From: Pseudomonadota bacterium
GTDB taxonomy: Bacteria; Pseudomonadota; Alphaproteobacteria; Caulobacterales; Caulobacteraceae
NCBI GenBank assembly: GCA_023433585.1
Contig: JAEZCL010000097.1
Location: forward strand, 1 to 26,087
Direction of reading: 5' to 3'
DNA: 26,087 nt
Positions 1 to 7,278 of this stretch are shown one piece after another. The notes beneath the pieces were generated by a model. The model was given only the letters and a program-made list of their open reading frames with translations, was not told the DNA's origin and did not search any database. The translations under genes were made by a program, and so were the position numbers. Position 1 is the first letter of the stretch. Every line of letters begins with the position of its first letter.

Positions 1-209
1 AACATCCCGGATCACCACCAGAATACCTCATCGACAACAAACACGCACAGGCGGGCCGAAGGCCGCCAGGCGGGGGCGGCTGGGTGTTTCAGGACAATCA
101 CCGCCCGCCCGCGCCGCCCCCTCCTGACCGCTGGCGCGGTCTGTCCTCTCCGTCGGCCTTCGCCGACGGAGAGGAGATACGGATGCCGACCCTCCCGATG
201 GGAGAGGGG
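1..209. other. Intergenic stretch at window edge with palindromes
   Basis: I see no supportable gene here. Positions 144-157 and 162-175 form a perfect 14-bp inverted repeat around a 4-nt loop (CTTC). A smaller hairpin follows (CTCCC 192-196, loop GAT, GGGAG 200-204) and runs straight into the stop codon of the minus-strand phosphatase gene (TAA, complement of 210-212). No T-run follows on either strand, so it is not a classical intrinsic terminator. The GGGAGAGGGG end resembles the repeat units at 4820-5003. Open frames through the first 80 bases lack a recognisable domain or ribosome binding site, so any gene entering from the left cannot be called. Confidence 0.5.
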
Positions 210-1640
210 TTACGCCCGAAACCCTTCCCACGGCCCGGTGATGGCCAGGGTCGCGCCGGGGGAATAGAGGTTCACGAACAGCACGCGGCCGTCCGGCGAC
301 CAGCAGGCGCCGGCGAACTCGGTGTTCGATCCGTCCGGTTCTTCGATGTCCAGGGCGTTGCGGGCGATGGCGTAGACGCGGCCGTCGGGGGTGACGCCCT
401 TCACGTGCTGGACGCCGCTCTTCTTGTCCTCGCAGCCGATGACGTGGCCGTTGGGGGCGACGGTGATGTTGTCCACATAGTCCAGCACCGCCCGGTCGCC
501 GGATTCCACGAACAGGGTCAGATGTCCCGGCTCGTCCGCCTCGCCCGCCTGGCCCTCGAAGCGGCTGGGGTCATAGCGCATGATCTGCCCGCATTCGGCC
601 GGGCCGCCTGAGGTGCAGGTGAAATAGAGGTGATCTCCGGCCCAGTGGACGCCCTCGCCGCGCGCGAACAGGGCCGCGCCCGCCGCATGGCCGCGCAGGT
701 TCAGGTCGCCGTCCGGGCTGTCCACATGATCCATGTCGATCCAGCGCACGGCCTTGCGTTCGCCCTGGCGCCAATAGTCGCCATGCCAGTTGCGGGTGTC
801 GCCCCGCTCAGCGTCGATCAGAACCAGGGCCTGAAGCCGCCCGCCGCGATGCAGATTGCGGCGATCCTCGGGCAGGTAGCGATAGAACAGGCTGTCGGCC
901 ACATCCTCGGTCAGATAGGCCACGCCGGTGCGCGGATCGATGCACACCGCCTCATGCTTGAAGCGGCCCATGGCGCGGATGGGCAGGGGCTCGGCCGCGC
1001 GGCGCTCCATCGCCGGAACCTCGAACACCCAGCCGTGGTCCTGGGCCAGGCCTTGCGCCACGCCGTCAGTGGTCTCCTCGCAGGAAAGCCATGAGCCCCA
1101 GGGGGTGACGCCTCCGGCGCAATTGTTGTTGGTTCCCGCCAGGCTCAGGTGCTGGCGTTCCGTTTCGCCCGTGCGCAGGTTGTAGATCACGGTGGACACG
1201 CCGCCGGGCAGGGGGCGGGCGTCGTCCAGGCGGCCATAGATGCGGCCCCAGTCGAAGCTGTCGTCCAGGTCCGAACGGCTGAAGGCGCCCAGGCCGTGTT
1301 CGTCCGGCTCCAGTTCATGGTTGCGGACCAGCGCCACCCGGTCGGCGTCCACCGGGAAACAGCCCATGCCGTCGAACTTGTCGGGGGTCACCAGACCGTC
1401 GTCCATGCGCCGGCCTGCGCGCGAGACGACGCGGTAGGAAAAGCCCTGGGGCAGGTCCAGAAGGCCGTTCGGGTCGGGCCGCATGGGGCCGTAGCCGAAC
1501 ACCTCATTGCGCGACGGGCCGTCGACGAAACCGCGCGCGGGCGGGACATCCCCCCGGGTGACGGCCTGGGCGCGGGCGGCGTAGGCGCCGAGGGCGGCGG
1601 CGGTGGCGGAGGCCATGAAGGCGCGGCGGGACTGGATCAT
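210..1640 (-). CDS. PhoX-family (DUF839) phosphatase, Tat-exported
   Basis: A 476-residue secreted protein of the PhoX/DUF839 family, whose characterised members are metal-dependent alkaline phosphatases that release phosphate from organic esters in the periplasm. The N-terminus has a twin-arginine signal (SRRAFM, residues 4-9, then an Ala-rich stretch ending near ARAQA, residue 26). Family motifs follow: NNCAGG with Cys174, TPWGSWLSCEE (179-189), GRFKHEA (225-231) and, near the C-terminus, a WSPDG...LFVN block. In PhoX a cysteine and acidic residues in these motifs hold the Fe/Ca cluster; I infer the same roles here. The start is fixed by AGGAGG (complement of 1646-1651), five bases upstream. 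It lies 23 bases downstream of the acyltransferase stop, so the two are probably co-transcribed. Substrate and phosphate regulation are not visible; no clear Pho box was found. Confidence 0.85.
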   Translation of the reverse strand: MIQSRRAFMASATAAALGAYAARAQAVTRGDVPPARGFVDGPSRNEVFGYGPMRPDPNGLLDLPQGFSYRVVSRAGRRMDDGLVTPDKFDGMGCFPVDADRVALVRNHELEPDEHGLGAFSRSDLDDSFDWGRIYGRLDDARPLPGGVSTVIYNLRTGETERQHLSLAGTNNNCAGGVTPWGSWLSCEETTDGVAQGLAQDHGWVFEVPAMERRAAEPLPIRAMGRFKHEAVCIDPRTGVAYLTEDVADSLFYRYLPEDRRNLHRGGRLQALVLIDAERGDTRNWHGDYWRQGERKAVRWIDMDHVDSPDGDLNLRGHAAGAALFARGEGVHWAGDHLYFTCTSGGPAECGQIMRYDPSRFEGQAGEADEPGHLTLFVESGDRAVLDYVDNITVAPNGHVIGCEDKKSGVQHVKGVTPDGRVYAIARNALDIEEPDGSNTEFAGACWSPDGRVLFVNLYSPGATLAITGPWEGFRA

Positions 1641-1663
1641 GGCCGCCTCCTAGCGGCCGCCGG

Positions 1664-2890
1664 TCACGGTTTCATGTCAGCCCTCGGGCGAACGCCCAGC
1701 ACAAGGCCGAACCAGCCGATACGCCGCGCGGCCTCGTAAGTCAGCCAGCAGCCCAGGATCGTGATTCCGATGATGAGGCCGGCCTCGGCGATCAGCGGCA
1801 GGGTCAACAGGGCCAGGTGGTGTCCCGCCACGACGATGATCGTCTGGTGGATGATATAGAACGGGAACACCCCGATGGTCAGATAGCGCAGCAGGGGTCC
1901 GCCGCGCGTCAGGTGGCGCGCGCCATAGCCCAGGATGGCGGCGATGAAACTCCACTGCTGCACCGCATAGATCACGCGCATGGCCCGGCGCAGGGCGTCG
2001 CCGGGGATGGCGGCGCTGGTTTCGGGGAAACTCATCACATAGGCCGTCCACCCGGCCCAGGCGATCAGGCCGAGGATCAGGGCGGGCAGGCGAAGACGGA
2101 TGAAGCCCTGCTTCAGCGCCTCTGACCGCGCGATCAGGAAACCGAACAGGAAGGCCGAAAACGACAGGGCGTGATTATACCCGTCGTCCACCAGGGCGTG
2201 GGTGACCGGAAAGATGGGCGCCAGCCACCAGCGGATGACCGCCAGGAACAGAATCGGCCAGATCAGCAGGCCCCATCCCGACAGCGCCTTTTCCAGCACG
2301 CCGCCCAGCCGTTTCAACGCCCCGCGCGTGACCGTCAGCAGGGCGGCCAGGATCAGCGAATAGACCAGCAGATAGGCCACGAACCACATGTGGTTCCAGG
2401 TGGGCGTGACCAAGCATCCGTCCCCATCGCACCAGTTCCCGGACGCCGTGGCGTATTTGACCCAGAAGGCGTGGGTGTAGCCGTTGTGATAGGGATCGGC
2501 GCCGGGGAAATAGGCGCGCACGGCCTCCGCCACCTCGTAATAGCTCTGGGGCGGCACGATCACGAACATGGCGAAGATCAGGGGCGGCAGAAGGCGCAGG
2601 GTCCGCGAGCCCGCCAGCCGCCCGGCGCCCGCGCCCTTCTTCTCCAGCCCGTCGAACAGGAACCGGGTCGCCGCGCCCGACACCAGGAACAGCAGGGTCA
2701 GGCGCCACGGATTGGTCAGCAGCATGGCCGGAATCAGGGCGTCGACCTGATGCCCGCTCTTCACGTGCCAGTCCCAGGGCACGTAGAACATGCCCACGTG
2801 ATACAGAATCAGCAGCGAGAACGCCCCGACCCGGATCCAGTCCAGGTCGTGGCGGCGAGGGGAGGGCGCGGTTGCGGCGTCAGCGGTCAT
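1664..2890 (-). CDS. Acyltransferase 3 family integral membrane protein
   Basis: A 408-residue polytopic membrane protein of the acyltransferase-3 family (as in OpgC/OafB), which moves acyl groups, often acetyl or succinyl, onto glycans or other envelope molecules. The diagnostic N-terminal motif is HDLDWIR...H, with Arg20 and His31 spaced eleven residues apart as in characterised members. About ten hydrophobic segments follow. The C-terminus is short and basic. The ATG at 2888-2890 has only a weak Shine-Dalgarno; no better downstream start precedes the DWIR motif. It heads a minus-strand pair with the PhoX-type gene and diverges from the LytTR regulator across 130 bp, which suggests control by that regulator (inference). 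The acceptor molecule cannot be deduced; OpgC-like succinylation of periplasmic glucan is one possibility. Confidence 0.85.
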   Translation of the reverse strand: MTADAATAPSPRRHDLDWIRVGAFSLLILYHVGMFYVPWDWHVKSGHQVDALIPAMLLTNPWRLTLLFLVSGAATRFLFDGLEKKGAGAGRLAGSRTLRLLPPLIFAMFVIVPPQSYYEVAEAVRAYFPGADPYHNGYTHAFWVKYATASGNWCDGDGCLVTPTWNHMWFVAYLLVYSLILAALLTVTRGALKRLGGVLEKALSGWGLLIWPILFLAVIRWWLAPIFPVTHALVDDGYNHALSFSAFLFGFLIARSEALKQGFIRLRLPALILGLIAWAGWTAYVMSFPETSAAIPGDALRRAMRVIYAVQQWSFIAAILGYGARHLTRGGPLLRYLTIGVFPFYIIHQTIIVVAGHHLALLTLPLIAEAGLIIGITILGCWLTYEAARRIGWFGLVLGVRPRADMKP

Positions 2891-3020
2891 GTGGGGGTCC
2901 GTTCGTGGTGATCGCGCCGTCGGTCTGGCCCCGGCGCGCGGCGCGGCTCAAGACGGCGGGGCCGTGCGGCCGGACGGCGGTGACGAGCGGGGCGGCGGCG
3001 GGACGAAAGGAGCGTCTGGC
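2891..3020. promoter_or_regulatory. Divergent regulatory region with 11-bp direct repeat
   Basis: This GC-rich 130-bp spacer separates the acyltransferase (minus) from the LytTR regulator (plus). The 11-mer GTGACGAGCGG occurs at 2980-2990 and again at 3021-3031, where it covers the GTG start of the regulator; the copies are 41 bp apart. LytTR domains usually bind paired direct repeats, so this may be an operator, but the copies do not match the usual LytTR consensus and coincidence in GC-rich sequence is possible. No convincing -35/-10 pair was found. Confidence 0.3.
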
Positions 3021-3809
3021 GTGACGAGCGGCGAGAGGCGCAGGGCGTTCTGGGGCGCGGCGGCGGTCATCGCCGCGATCGCCCTGGCCGTGGCGGCGGT
3101 GAACGCCCTGACGGTGATCGCCGACCGGCCCGAGTTCGCGCCGTGGGAGCCGTGGAGCTGGGAGCTGACCAGCATCGTCTCGGTCCTGGCGGTGATCTGG
3201 ATTCCCTGGCTGGCCGTGCGGCGCGCCATGCCGGGAGAGGCGTCGTGGGGCCGCCTGGTCGCGGTCCACCTCTTCGCCATCCTGGTGTTCTCGGCGCTGC
3301 ATGTGGCCGGGTTCGTGGCCATGCGCGAGGCGATCTATGCGCTGCGCGGAATGATCTACGACTTCGGCCCGATCAGCGAGCGCTTTCCCTATGAGCTTCG
3401 CAAGGACGCCCTGACCTATCTGGCGTTCGCGGCGACGTTCTGGGCCGCGCTGCGTCTGACGACCCAGACGGCGTCACCGCCGCCGGCTGCGGCGTTCGAC
3501 ATCCGCGACGGGTCCCGGATCATCCGGGTGAAGTCCGGCGAGATCATCGCCGTGACGGCGGCGGGCAACTATGCGGAGTTTATCCTGGCCGACGGACGCC
3601 GCCCCTTGATGCGCGCGACCCTGGCGCGGCTGGAGGCGGAGCTGACGCCCCTGGGCCTGATCCGGTCGCATCGGTCCTGGCTGGTCAATCCGGCGCATCT
3701 GACGGGGCTGGAGCCCGACGGCTCCGGCGACTGGACGGTGGCGCTGGGATCGGTGCGGGCGCCGGTGTCGCGGCGGTATCCGGCCGCGCTGGAGCGGCTG
3801 AAGGGATGA
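3021..3809 (+). CDS. Membrane-anchored LytTR-type transcriptional regulator
   Basis: A 262-residue protein joining a membrane domain to a C-terminal LytTR DNA-binding domain. Four hydrophobic segments lie at about residues 11-33, 47-67, 77-100 and 128-146. After a Pro/Ala linker the LytTR domain spans about 160-262, with the typical RSHRSWLVN block at 215-223. There is no receiver domain, so signalling presumably comes through the membrane part. I chose the GTG at 3021 because AAAGGAG (3006-3012) lies eight bases upstream. An in-frame ATG at 2889 would add 44 low-complexity Gly/Arg/Ala residues and overlap the start of the divergent gene. It probably controls itself and the acyltransferase/phosphatase pair (inference from context). 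The stimulus is unknown. Confidence 0.8.
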   Translation: MTSGERRRAFWGAAAVIAAIALAVAAVNALTVIADRPEFAPWEPWSWELTSIVSVLAVIWIPWLAVRRAMPGEASWGRLVAVHLFAILVFSALHVAGFVAMREAIYALRGMIYDFGPISERFPYELRKDALTYLAFAATFWAALRLTTQTASPPPAAAFDIRDGSRIIRVKSGEIIAVTAAGNYAEFILADGRRPLMRATLARLEAELTPLGLIRSHRSWLVNPAHLTGLEPDGSGDWTVALGSVRAPVSRRYPAALERLKG

Positions 3810-3818
3810 CGGATTTCT

Positions 3819-3845
3819 TGCCCCGACGACGGCTTTCGCCTACCC
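3819..3845 (+). promoter_or_regulatory. Possible fabD promoter
   Basis: TTGCCCC (3819-3825) followed after 12 bases by GCCTACCC (3838-3845) partly matches the short-spacer housekeeping promoter form known from Caulobacter (TTGACGS, N10-14, GCTANAWC). The match is weak. It is supported mainly by position, just ahead of fabD and after the stop of the preceding gene. Confidence 0.25.
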
Positions 3846-3873
3846 CTCGCGCCCGAATTGCGAGGAGACGATC

Positions 3874-4818
3874 ATGAGTCTGGCCCTTCTGTTTCCCGGC
3901 CAAGGCAGTCAGAGCGTGGGCATGGGCGCGGCCTTGGCCGACGCCTTTCCCGCCGCGCGCGAAGTGTTCCAGGAAGTCGACGACGCCCTGAACCAGAAGC
4001 TGAGCATGATCATGCGCGAGGGGCCGGAGGATCAGCTGACCCTGACCGAAAACGCCCAGCCGGCCCTGATGGCCGTGTCGCTGGCGGTGATCCGGGCGCT
4101 GAAGGCCGAGTTCGGTGTGGAGGTGAGCCGCGCGGCCTTCGTGGCGGGGCATTCGCTGGGCGAATATTCGGCGCTGGCGGCGTCGGGCGCGCTTTCCGTG
4201 GCGGACACCGCGCGCCTGCTGAAGCTGCGCGGGCAGTCGATGCAGAAGGCCGTGCCGGTGGGCAAGGGGGCCATGGCGTCCCTGATCGGGCCGAAGACCG
4301 ACCTGGCGCTGGCCGAAGAAGCGGCGCGGGCCGGTTCGGAACTGGGCGTCTGCGTCGTGGCCAACGACAACAACGCCGGAAACATCGTCATCTCGGGCGA
4401 CAAGGCCGCCGTGGACCGGGCCATCGAAAAGGCCAAGGAACTGGGCGCGCGGGCCATTCCGCTGAACGTCTCGGCGCCGTTCCACTGTCCCCTGATGCAG
4501 CCGGCGGCCGAGGCCATGGCCGATGCGCTGGCGGACGCGGCGATCCTCGCGCCCGCCGTGCCGGTGGTGGCCAACGTCACCGCGCGGCCGGAAACCGATC
4601 CGGAGGTGATCCGCCGCCTGCTGGTCGAACAGGTGACCGGCCGGGTGCGTTGGCGCGAGTCCATGGAATGGATGGCCGGTGACGGCGGCGTGACCCGCTT
4701 CGCCGAGATCGGCTCGGGCAAGGTCCTGACCGGCATGGCCAAGCGCATCGCCCCGGACGCGGAGAGCGTGGCGCTGAACGGTCCGGAGGACCTGGAGGCG
4801 TTCGCGGCTTCTCTCTGA
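3874..4818 (+). CDS. fabD: Malonyl-CoA:ACP transacylase
   Basis: FabD moves malonyl from CoA to holo-ACP, supplying the two-carbon donor for fatty acid elongation in the cytoplasm. The 314-residue length is normal. Visible motifs are GQGSQ (9-13, oxyanion region), GHSLGE with nucleophile Ser94, the arginine of LKLRGQSMQ (Arg119, malonyl carboxylate binding) and SAPFHCPLM with catalytic His204. The ATG is preceded by GAGGAG (3862-3867) at a six-base spacing. It is the first fab gene of the cluster, but fabG begins about 1.7 kb later because a minus-strand hydrolase gene lies between. A palindromic unit begins two bases after the stop and may serve as a transcript end. No key residue is missing. 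Confidence 0.95.
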   Translation: MSLALLFPGQGSQSVGMGAALADAFPAAREVFQEVDDALNQKLSMIMREGPEDQLTLTENAQPALMAVSLAVIRALKAEFGVEVSRAAFVAGHSLGEYSALAASGALSVADTARLLKLRGQSMQKAVPVGKGAMASLIGPKTDLALAEEAARAGSELGVCVVANDNNAGNIVISGDKAAVDRAIEKAKELGARAIPLNVSAPFHCPLMQPAAEAMADALADAAILAPAVPVVANVTARPETDPEVIRRLLVEQVTGRVRWRESMEWMAGDGGVTRFAEIGSGKVLTGMAKRIAPDAESVALNGPEDLEAFAASL

Positions 4819-4819
4819 A

Positions 4820-4896
4820 CCTTCTCCCGGTGGGAGAAGGGGGAACCCGCGCACGAAGGCGCTTTGGCGGCTTCGTTCTGGCGCGGGGGATGAGGG
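4820..4896 (+). repeat. REP-like palindromic unit R1a
   Basis: The unit begins with a perfect 9-bp hairpin (CCTTCTCCC 4820-4828, loop GGT, GGGAGAAGG 4832-4840). A longer nested hairpin follows, with arms CCCGCGC near 4846 and GCGCGGG near 4881 and an inner ACGAAG/CTTCGT pair. The unit ends with the box GGATGAGGG (4888-4896). It starts two bases after fabD and faces R1b. The same layout is seen at 6359-6411. Confidence 0.75.
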
Positions 4897-4929
4897 TCGG
4901 TTGTGTGAAGCTGAATCACCATCACCGAA

Positions 4930-5003
4930 CCCTCACCCTGCGCGCGAAGGACGGATACTGGCGTATCCGTGCGTGGAGCCGTCCCTCTCCCAACGGGAGA
5001 GGG
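4930..5003 (-). repeat. REP-like palindromic unit R1b, inverted
   Basis: This unit mirrors R1a: box CCCTCACCC (4930-4938), an inner perfect hairpin (ACGGATAC 4951-4958, loop TGGC, GTATCCGT 4963-4970), and an outer 9-bp hairpin (CCCTCTCCC 4983-4991, loop AAC, GGGAGAGGG 4995-5003). It ends one base before the stop codon of the minus-strand hydrolase and may act as its transcript end, although no T-run is present. Confidence 0.75.
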
Positions 5004-5004
5004 A

Positions 5005-6270
5005 TCAGTTGGCGGCCAGATCCGCCCGGATCGCCGCGCGGATGTCGTCCGCCACCGGCGCTGACTGGCCGAACTGTTGCAGCATGATGGTTCCGGCGGT
5101 GCGGCGACCGGCGTCGAGCCAGCCCCGGGTGCCCGCAGCGCCGCCCCAGCTGAATTCCTGGGGCGTGTCGCCGTCGGCGAGGCCGACCCCGCCGCCGAAG
5201 CCGAAACGGAAGGCGCCGTTCTCGGGCCGGACGCCTTCGGGCAGGATGTCGGTGTGGATCATGCGGGCGGTCTCCGGCGTCATGACCCGCACCCGGCCCG
5301 CGCGGCCCTCGTCAAGGATGGTGGTCAGGAAGGCCAGATAGTCGCGCGCCGACGACACCAGCCCCGCGCCGCCCGCGAACAGGGTCACGGGCTCGGCATA
5401 GGGGGTTTCGGCGACCGGATCGACGACCTGCCGCCCGCCGTCGGCGTAGTTGTAGAGGGCCGCGAACCGGCGCCGATCCGCCTCGCCGCGCAGGCGCCAC
5501 ACCGTGTCGTCCATGCCGATGGGGTCGAACAGGCGGCGCTGGACGAAATCGGGGAAACTCATGCCCGAGGCGCGCTGGATCACCAGCCCCAGCACGTCCA
5601 GGGAGATGGAATAGATGTAGTCCGTCCCCGGCTCGTACATCAGCGGGATGTCCGACAGGGCGCGCGCCATGGCGTCCAGGTCGCGCACCTTGGGGCCGTC
5701 GTTGGGGCCGGGCGACAGATTGAAGCCGGTGACGGGGAAGATCCCGGCGCGGCTGTAGGCCTGGGCCACCGGCTGATCGCCGAAGAAGTGATAGATGAAG
5801 CCCGCCGTGTGGGTCAGCAGGTGGCGCACGGTCATGGTCCGCGTCGCCGGGCGCGCCTCCAGCCCGCTCGCCGGATCGATGACCACGGTCGGATGGGCCA
5901 GCTCGGGGACGAACTGAGCCACCGGCGTGTCCAGCGTCAGAACGCCGTCCTCGATCAGCAGGGCCGTGGCCGCCCCCGTGACCGGCTTGGTCATGGAATA
6001 GATGCGCCACAGGCTGTCGGCGTCCACCGCCCGCGCCTGATCGTAGTCCAGGAAACCGGCCCGCAGGAACACGTCCTGTCCGTCGGCCGTCCTGACGCCG
6101 ACACTGATTCCCGGCACATGGCCCGCCGCCACATGCCGGTCCATCGCCGCCTGGGTCGCGGGGAACAACCGGGCCGCTTCGGCGGGCGTGATCCCGCTTC
6201 CCGCGCATCCGGCCAACGCCAGCCCGGCGCCGGACAGCATCAGATGGCGGCGGTTCAGCTGGATGGTCAT
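5005..6270 (-). CDS. Beta-lactamase-family serine hydrolase lipoprotein
   Basis: A 421-residue member of the serine beta-lactamase/penicillin-binding-protein-like family (class C, EstB and D-aminopeptidase relatives). The N-terminus reads NRRHLM then LALAGC, a twin-arginine motif followed by a lipobox with Cys22, so it is probably an exported lipoprotein. The catalytic Ser-x-x-Lys is SMTK (Ser92, Lys95). The second motif is YSI at 220-222 in place of the usual Tyr-x-Asn, and FSWGGAAGT (373-381) is the third-motif region. I chose the ATG at 6268-6270 because GGAGGGG lies about six bases upstream and the lipoprotein signal starts there; a longer in-frame start at 6393 would translate a repeat unit. 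Esterase, transesterase or D-peptidase activity is possible; true beta-lactamase activity is not implied. It interrupts the fabD-fabG neighbourhood. Confidence 0.88.
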   Translation of the reverse strand: MTIQLNRRHLMLSGAGLALAGCAGSGITPAEAARLFPATQAAMDRHVAAGHVPGISVGVRTADGQDVFLRAGFLDYDQARAVDADSLWRIYSMTKPVTGAATALLIEDGVLTLDTPVAQFVPELAHPTVVIDPASGLEARPATRTMTVRHLLTHTAGFIYHFFGDQPVAQAYSRAGIFPVTGFNLSPGPNDGPKVRDLDAMARALSDIPLMYEPGTDYIYSISLDVLGLVIQRASGMSFPDFVQRRLFDPIGMDDTVWRLRGEADRRRFAALYNYADGGRQVVDPVAETPYAEPVTLFAGGAGLVSSARDYLAFLTTILDEGRAGRVRVMTPETARMIHTDILPEGVRPENGAFRFGFGGGVGLADGDTPQEFSWGGAAGTRGWLDAGRRTAGTIMLQQFGQSAPVADDIRAAIRADLAAN

Positions 6271-6358
6271 GGCGAGCCCCTCCGTTATCGCTAACAACGA
6301 CATTCCACCGGAAAACTGGCGATGTCGAGCCGGTCGGGTTAGGACGGCGATGCGAATC

Positions 6359-6411
6359 CCTTCTCCCCTCGGGGGAGAAGGTGGGCGCCGCAAGGCGCTC
6401 GGATGAGGGGG
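6359..6411 (+). repeat. REP-like palindromic unit R2a
   Basis: The unit has a 10-bp stem (CCTTCTCCCC 6359-6368, GGGGAGAAGG 6372-6381), a second hairpin with a GCAA loop (GCGCC 6385-6389, GGCGC 6394-6398) and the box GGATGAGGGGG (6401-6411). It lies in the divergent region between the hydrolase and fabG, facing R2b across 58 bp. Its architecture matches R1a. Confidence 0.8.
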
Positions 6412-6469
6412 CTGTCGGCCGTGAGGCGACGGTCGCGAAACTGGACGCGGCGGAGCGTGGGGCGGCCTA

Positions 6470-6521
6470 CCCCCTCATCCGTCATGCTCCGCATGACACC
6501 TTCTCCCCCAAGGGGAGAAGG
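6470..6521 (-). repeat. REP-like palindromic unit R2b, abutting fabG
   Basis: This unit is inverted relative to R2a: box CCCCCTCATCC (6470-6480), hairpin GTCATGC/GCATGAC (6481-6497, loop TCC), then a 10-bp stem (CCTTCTCCCC 6499-6508, loop CAA, GGGGAGAAGG 6512-6521). The right arm is purine-rich like a Shine-Dalgarno sequence and lies immediately before fabG, so the repeat probably forms part of the fabG translation start region. Confidence 0.8.
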
Positions 6522-6534
6522 AATGGAGAACGGC

Positions 6535-7275
6535 ATGTTCAATCTTTCGGGCAAGACGGCGCTGGTGACCGGCGCGACGGGCGGCATCGGCGGGGCGGTG
6601 GCCCGGGCGCTGCACGCGCAGGGGGCCAATGTGGTGCTGTCGGGCAGGCGCGAGGCGGTGCTGGCCGAAGTGGCGGGCGAACTGGGCGAGCGCGCCTTCG
6701 CGGCGGCGGCGAACCTGTCGGACGCCGAATCCGTGGACGGGCTGGTGGCGCGGGCGGAAGAGGCGGCGGGCGCGCCGCTGGACATCCTGGTGGCCAATGC
6801 GGGCATCACCAGGGACGGCCTTCTGATGCGCATGAAGGACGAGGACTGGGACGCGGTGCTCAAGGTCAACCTGGAAAGCTATTTCCGCCTGGCCCGCGCG
6901 GCGGTGAAGGGCATGATGAAGCGCCGCTCGGGCCGCATCATCGGCATGGCCTCGGTCGTCGGCGTCACCGGCAATCCCGGCCAGGCCAACTATGCGGCGT
7001 CCAAAGCCGGCATGATCGGCTTCTCCAAGGCCCTGGCCCAGGAGGTGGGGTCGCGCGGGATCACGGTGAATTGCATCGCCCCCGGCTTCATCGCCAGCCC
7101 CATGACCGACGCCCTGAACGAACAGCAGCGCGAGGCCATCCTGACCCGCATTCCGGCCGCGCGCCTGGGCACGGGCGACGAGATCGCGGCGGCGGCCGTC
7201 TATCTGGCGTCGGACGAGGCGGCCTATGTCACCGGCCAGACCCTGAACGTGAACGGCGGGATGGCGATGGTTTAG
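6535..7275 (+). CDS. fabG: 3-oxoacyl-ACP reductase
   Basis: FabG reduces 3-oxoacyl-ACP to 3-hydroxyacyl-ACP with NADPH, the first reductive step of each fatty acid elongation cycle. The 246-residue short-chain dehydrogenase shows the Rossmann motif TGATGGIG (12-19), VANAG (86-90) and the catalytic Ser140, Tyr153 and Lys157 (YAASK). The C-terminal NVNGGMAMV end is typical. Two starts are possible. ATG 6535 gives the family-standard MFNLSGKTALVTG start, with GGAGAA at 6525-6530. ATG 6523 adds four residues and would use GGGGAG (6512-6517) inside repeat unit R2b. I prefer 6535 from family comparison. Being separated from fabD by a minus-strand gene, it needs its own promoter, which I could not locate with confidence. 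Confidence 0.93.
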   Translation: MFNLSGKTALVTGATGGIGGAVARALHAQGANVVLSGRREAVLAEVAGELGERAFAAAANLSDAESVDGLVARAEEAAGAPLDILVANAGITRDGLLMRMKDEDWDAVLKVNLESYFRLARAAVKGMMKRRSGRIIGMASVVGVTGNPGQANYAASKAGMIGFSKALAQEVGSRGITVNCIAPGFIASPMTDALNEQQREAILTRIPAARLGTGDEIAAAAVYLASDEAAYVTGQTLNVNGGMAMV

Positions 7276-7278
7276 GAA

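Noticed and set aside
2889..3020. Upstream in-frame ATG extending the LytTR regulator by 44 residues
   Set aside because: The added residues are low-complexity and hydrophilic, the ATG overlaps the start of the divergent acyltransferase, and a good ribosome site precedes the GTG at 3021.
3685..4854. Minus-strand open frame of 389 codons opposite fabD
   Set aside because: It is an antisense shadow of a clear FabD and is partly a translation of repeat unit R1a.
5077..6294. Plus-strand open frame of 405 codons opposite the serine hydrolase
   Set aside because: The minus-strand protein has a lipoprotein signal and SMTK active site; this frame has no recognisable feature.
6284..6295. GTTA-TCGC-TAAC dyad upstream of the hydrolase as an operator
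   Set aside because: Arms of only four bases are too short to separate from chance without comparative data.
6271..6393. Longer N-terminus for the serine hydrolase starting at 6393
   Set aside because: It would translate repeat unit R2a and push the lipoprotein signal 41 residues inside; the ATG at 6268-6270 has its own ribosome site.
4820..6521. CRISPR array or insertion sequence at the repeat clusters
   Set aside because: The units are palindromic with differing inner sequences and no regular spacers, no cas genes and no transposase are present, so a REP-like family fits better.
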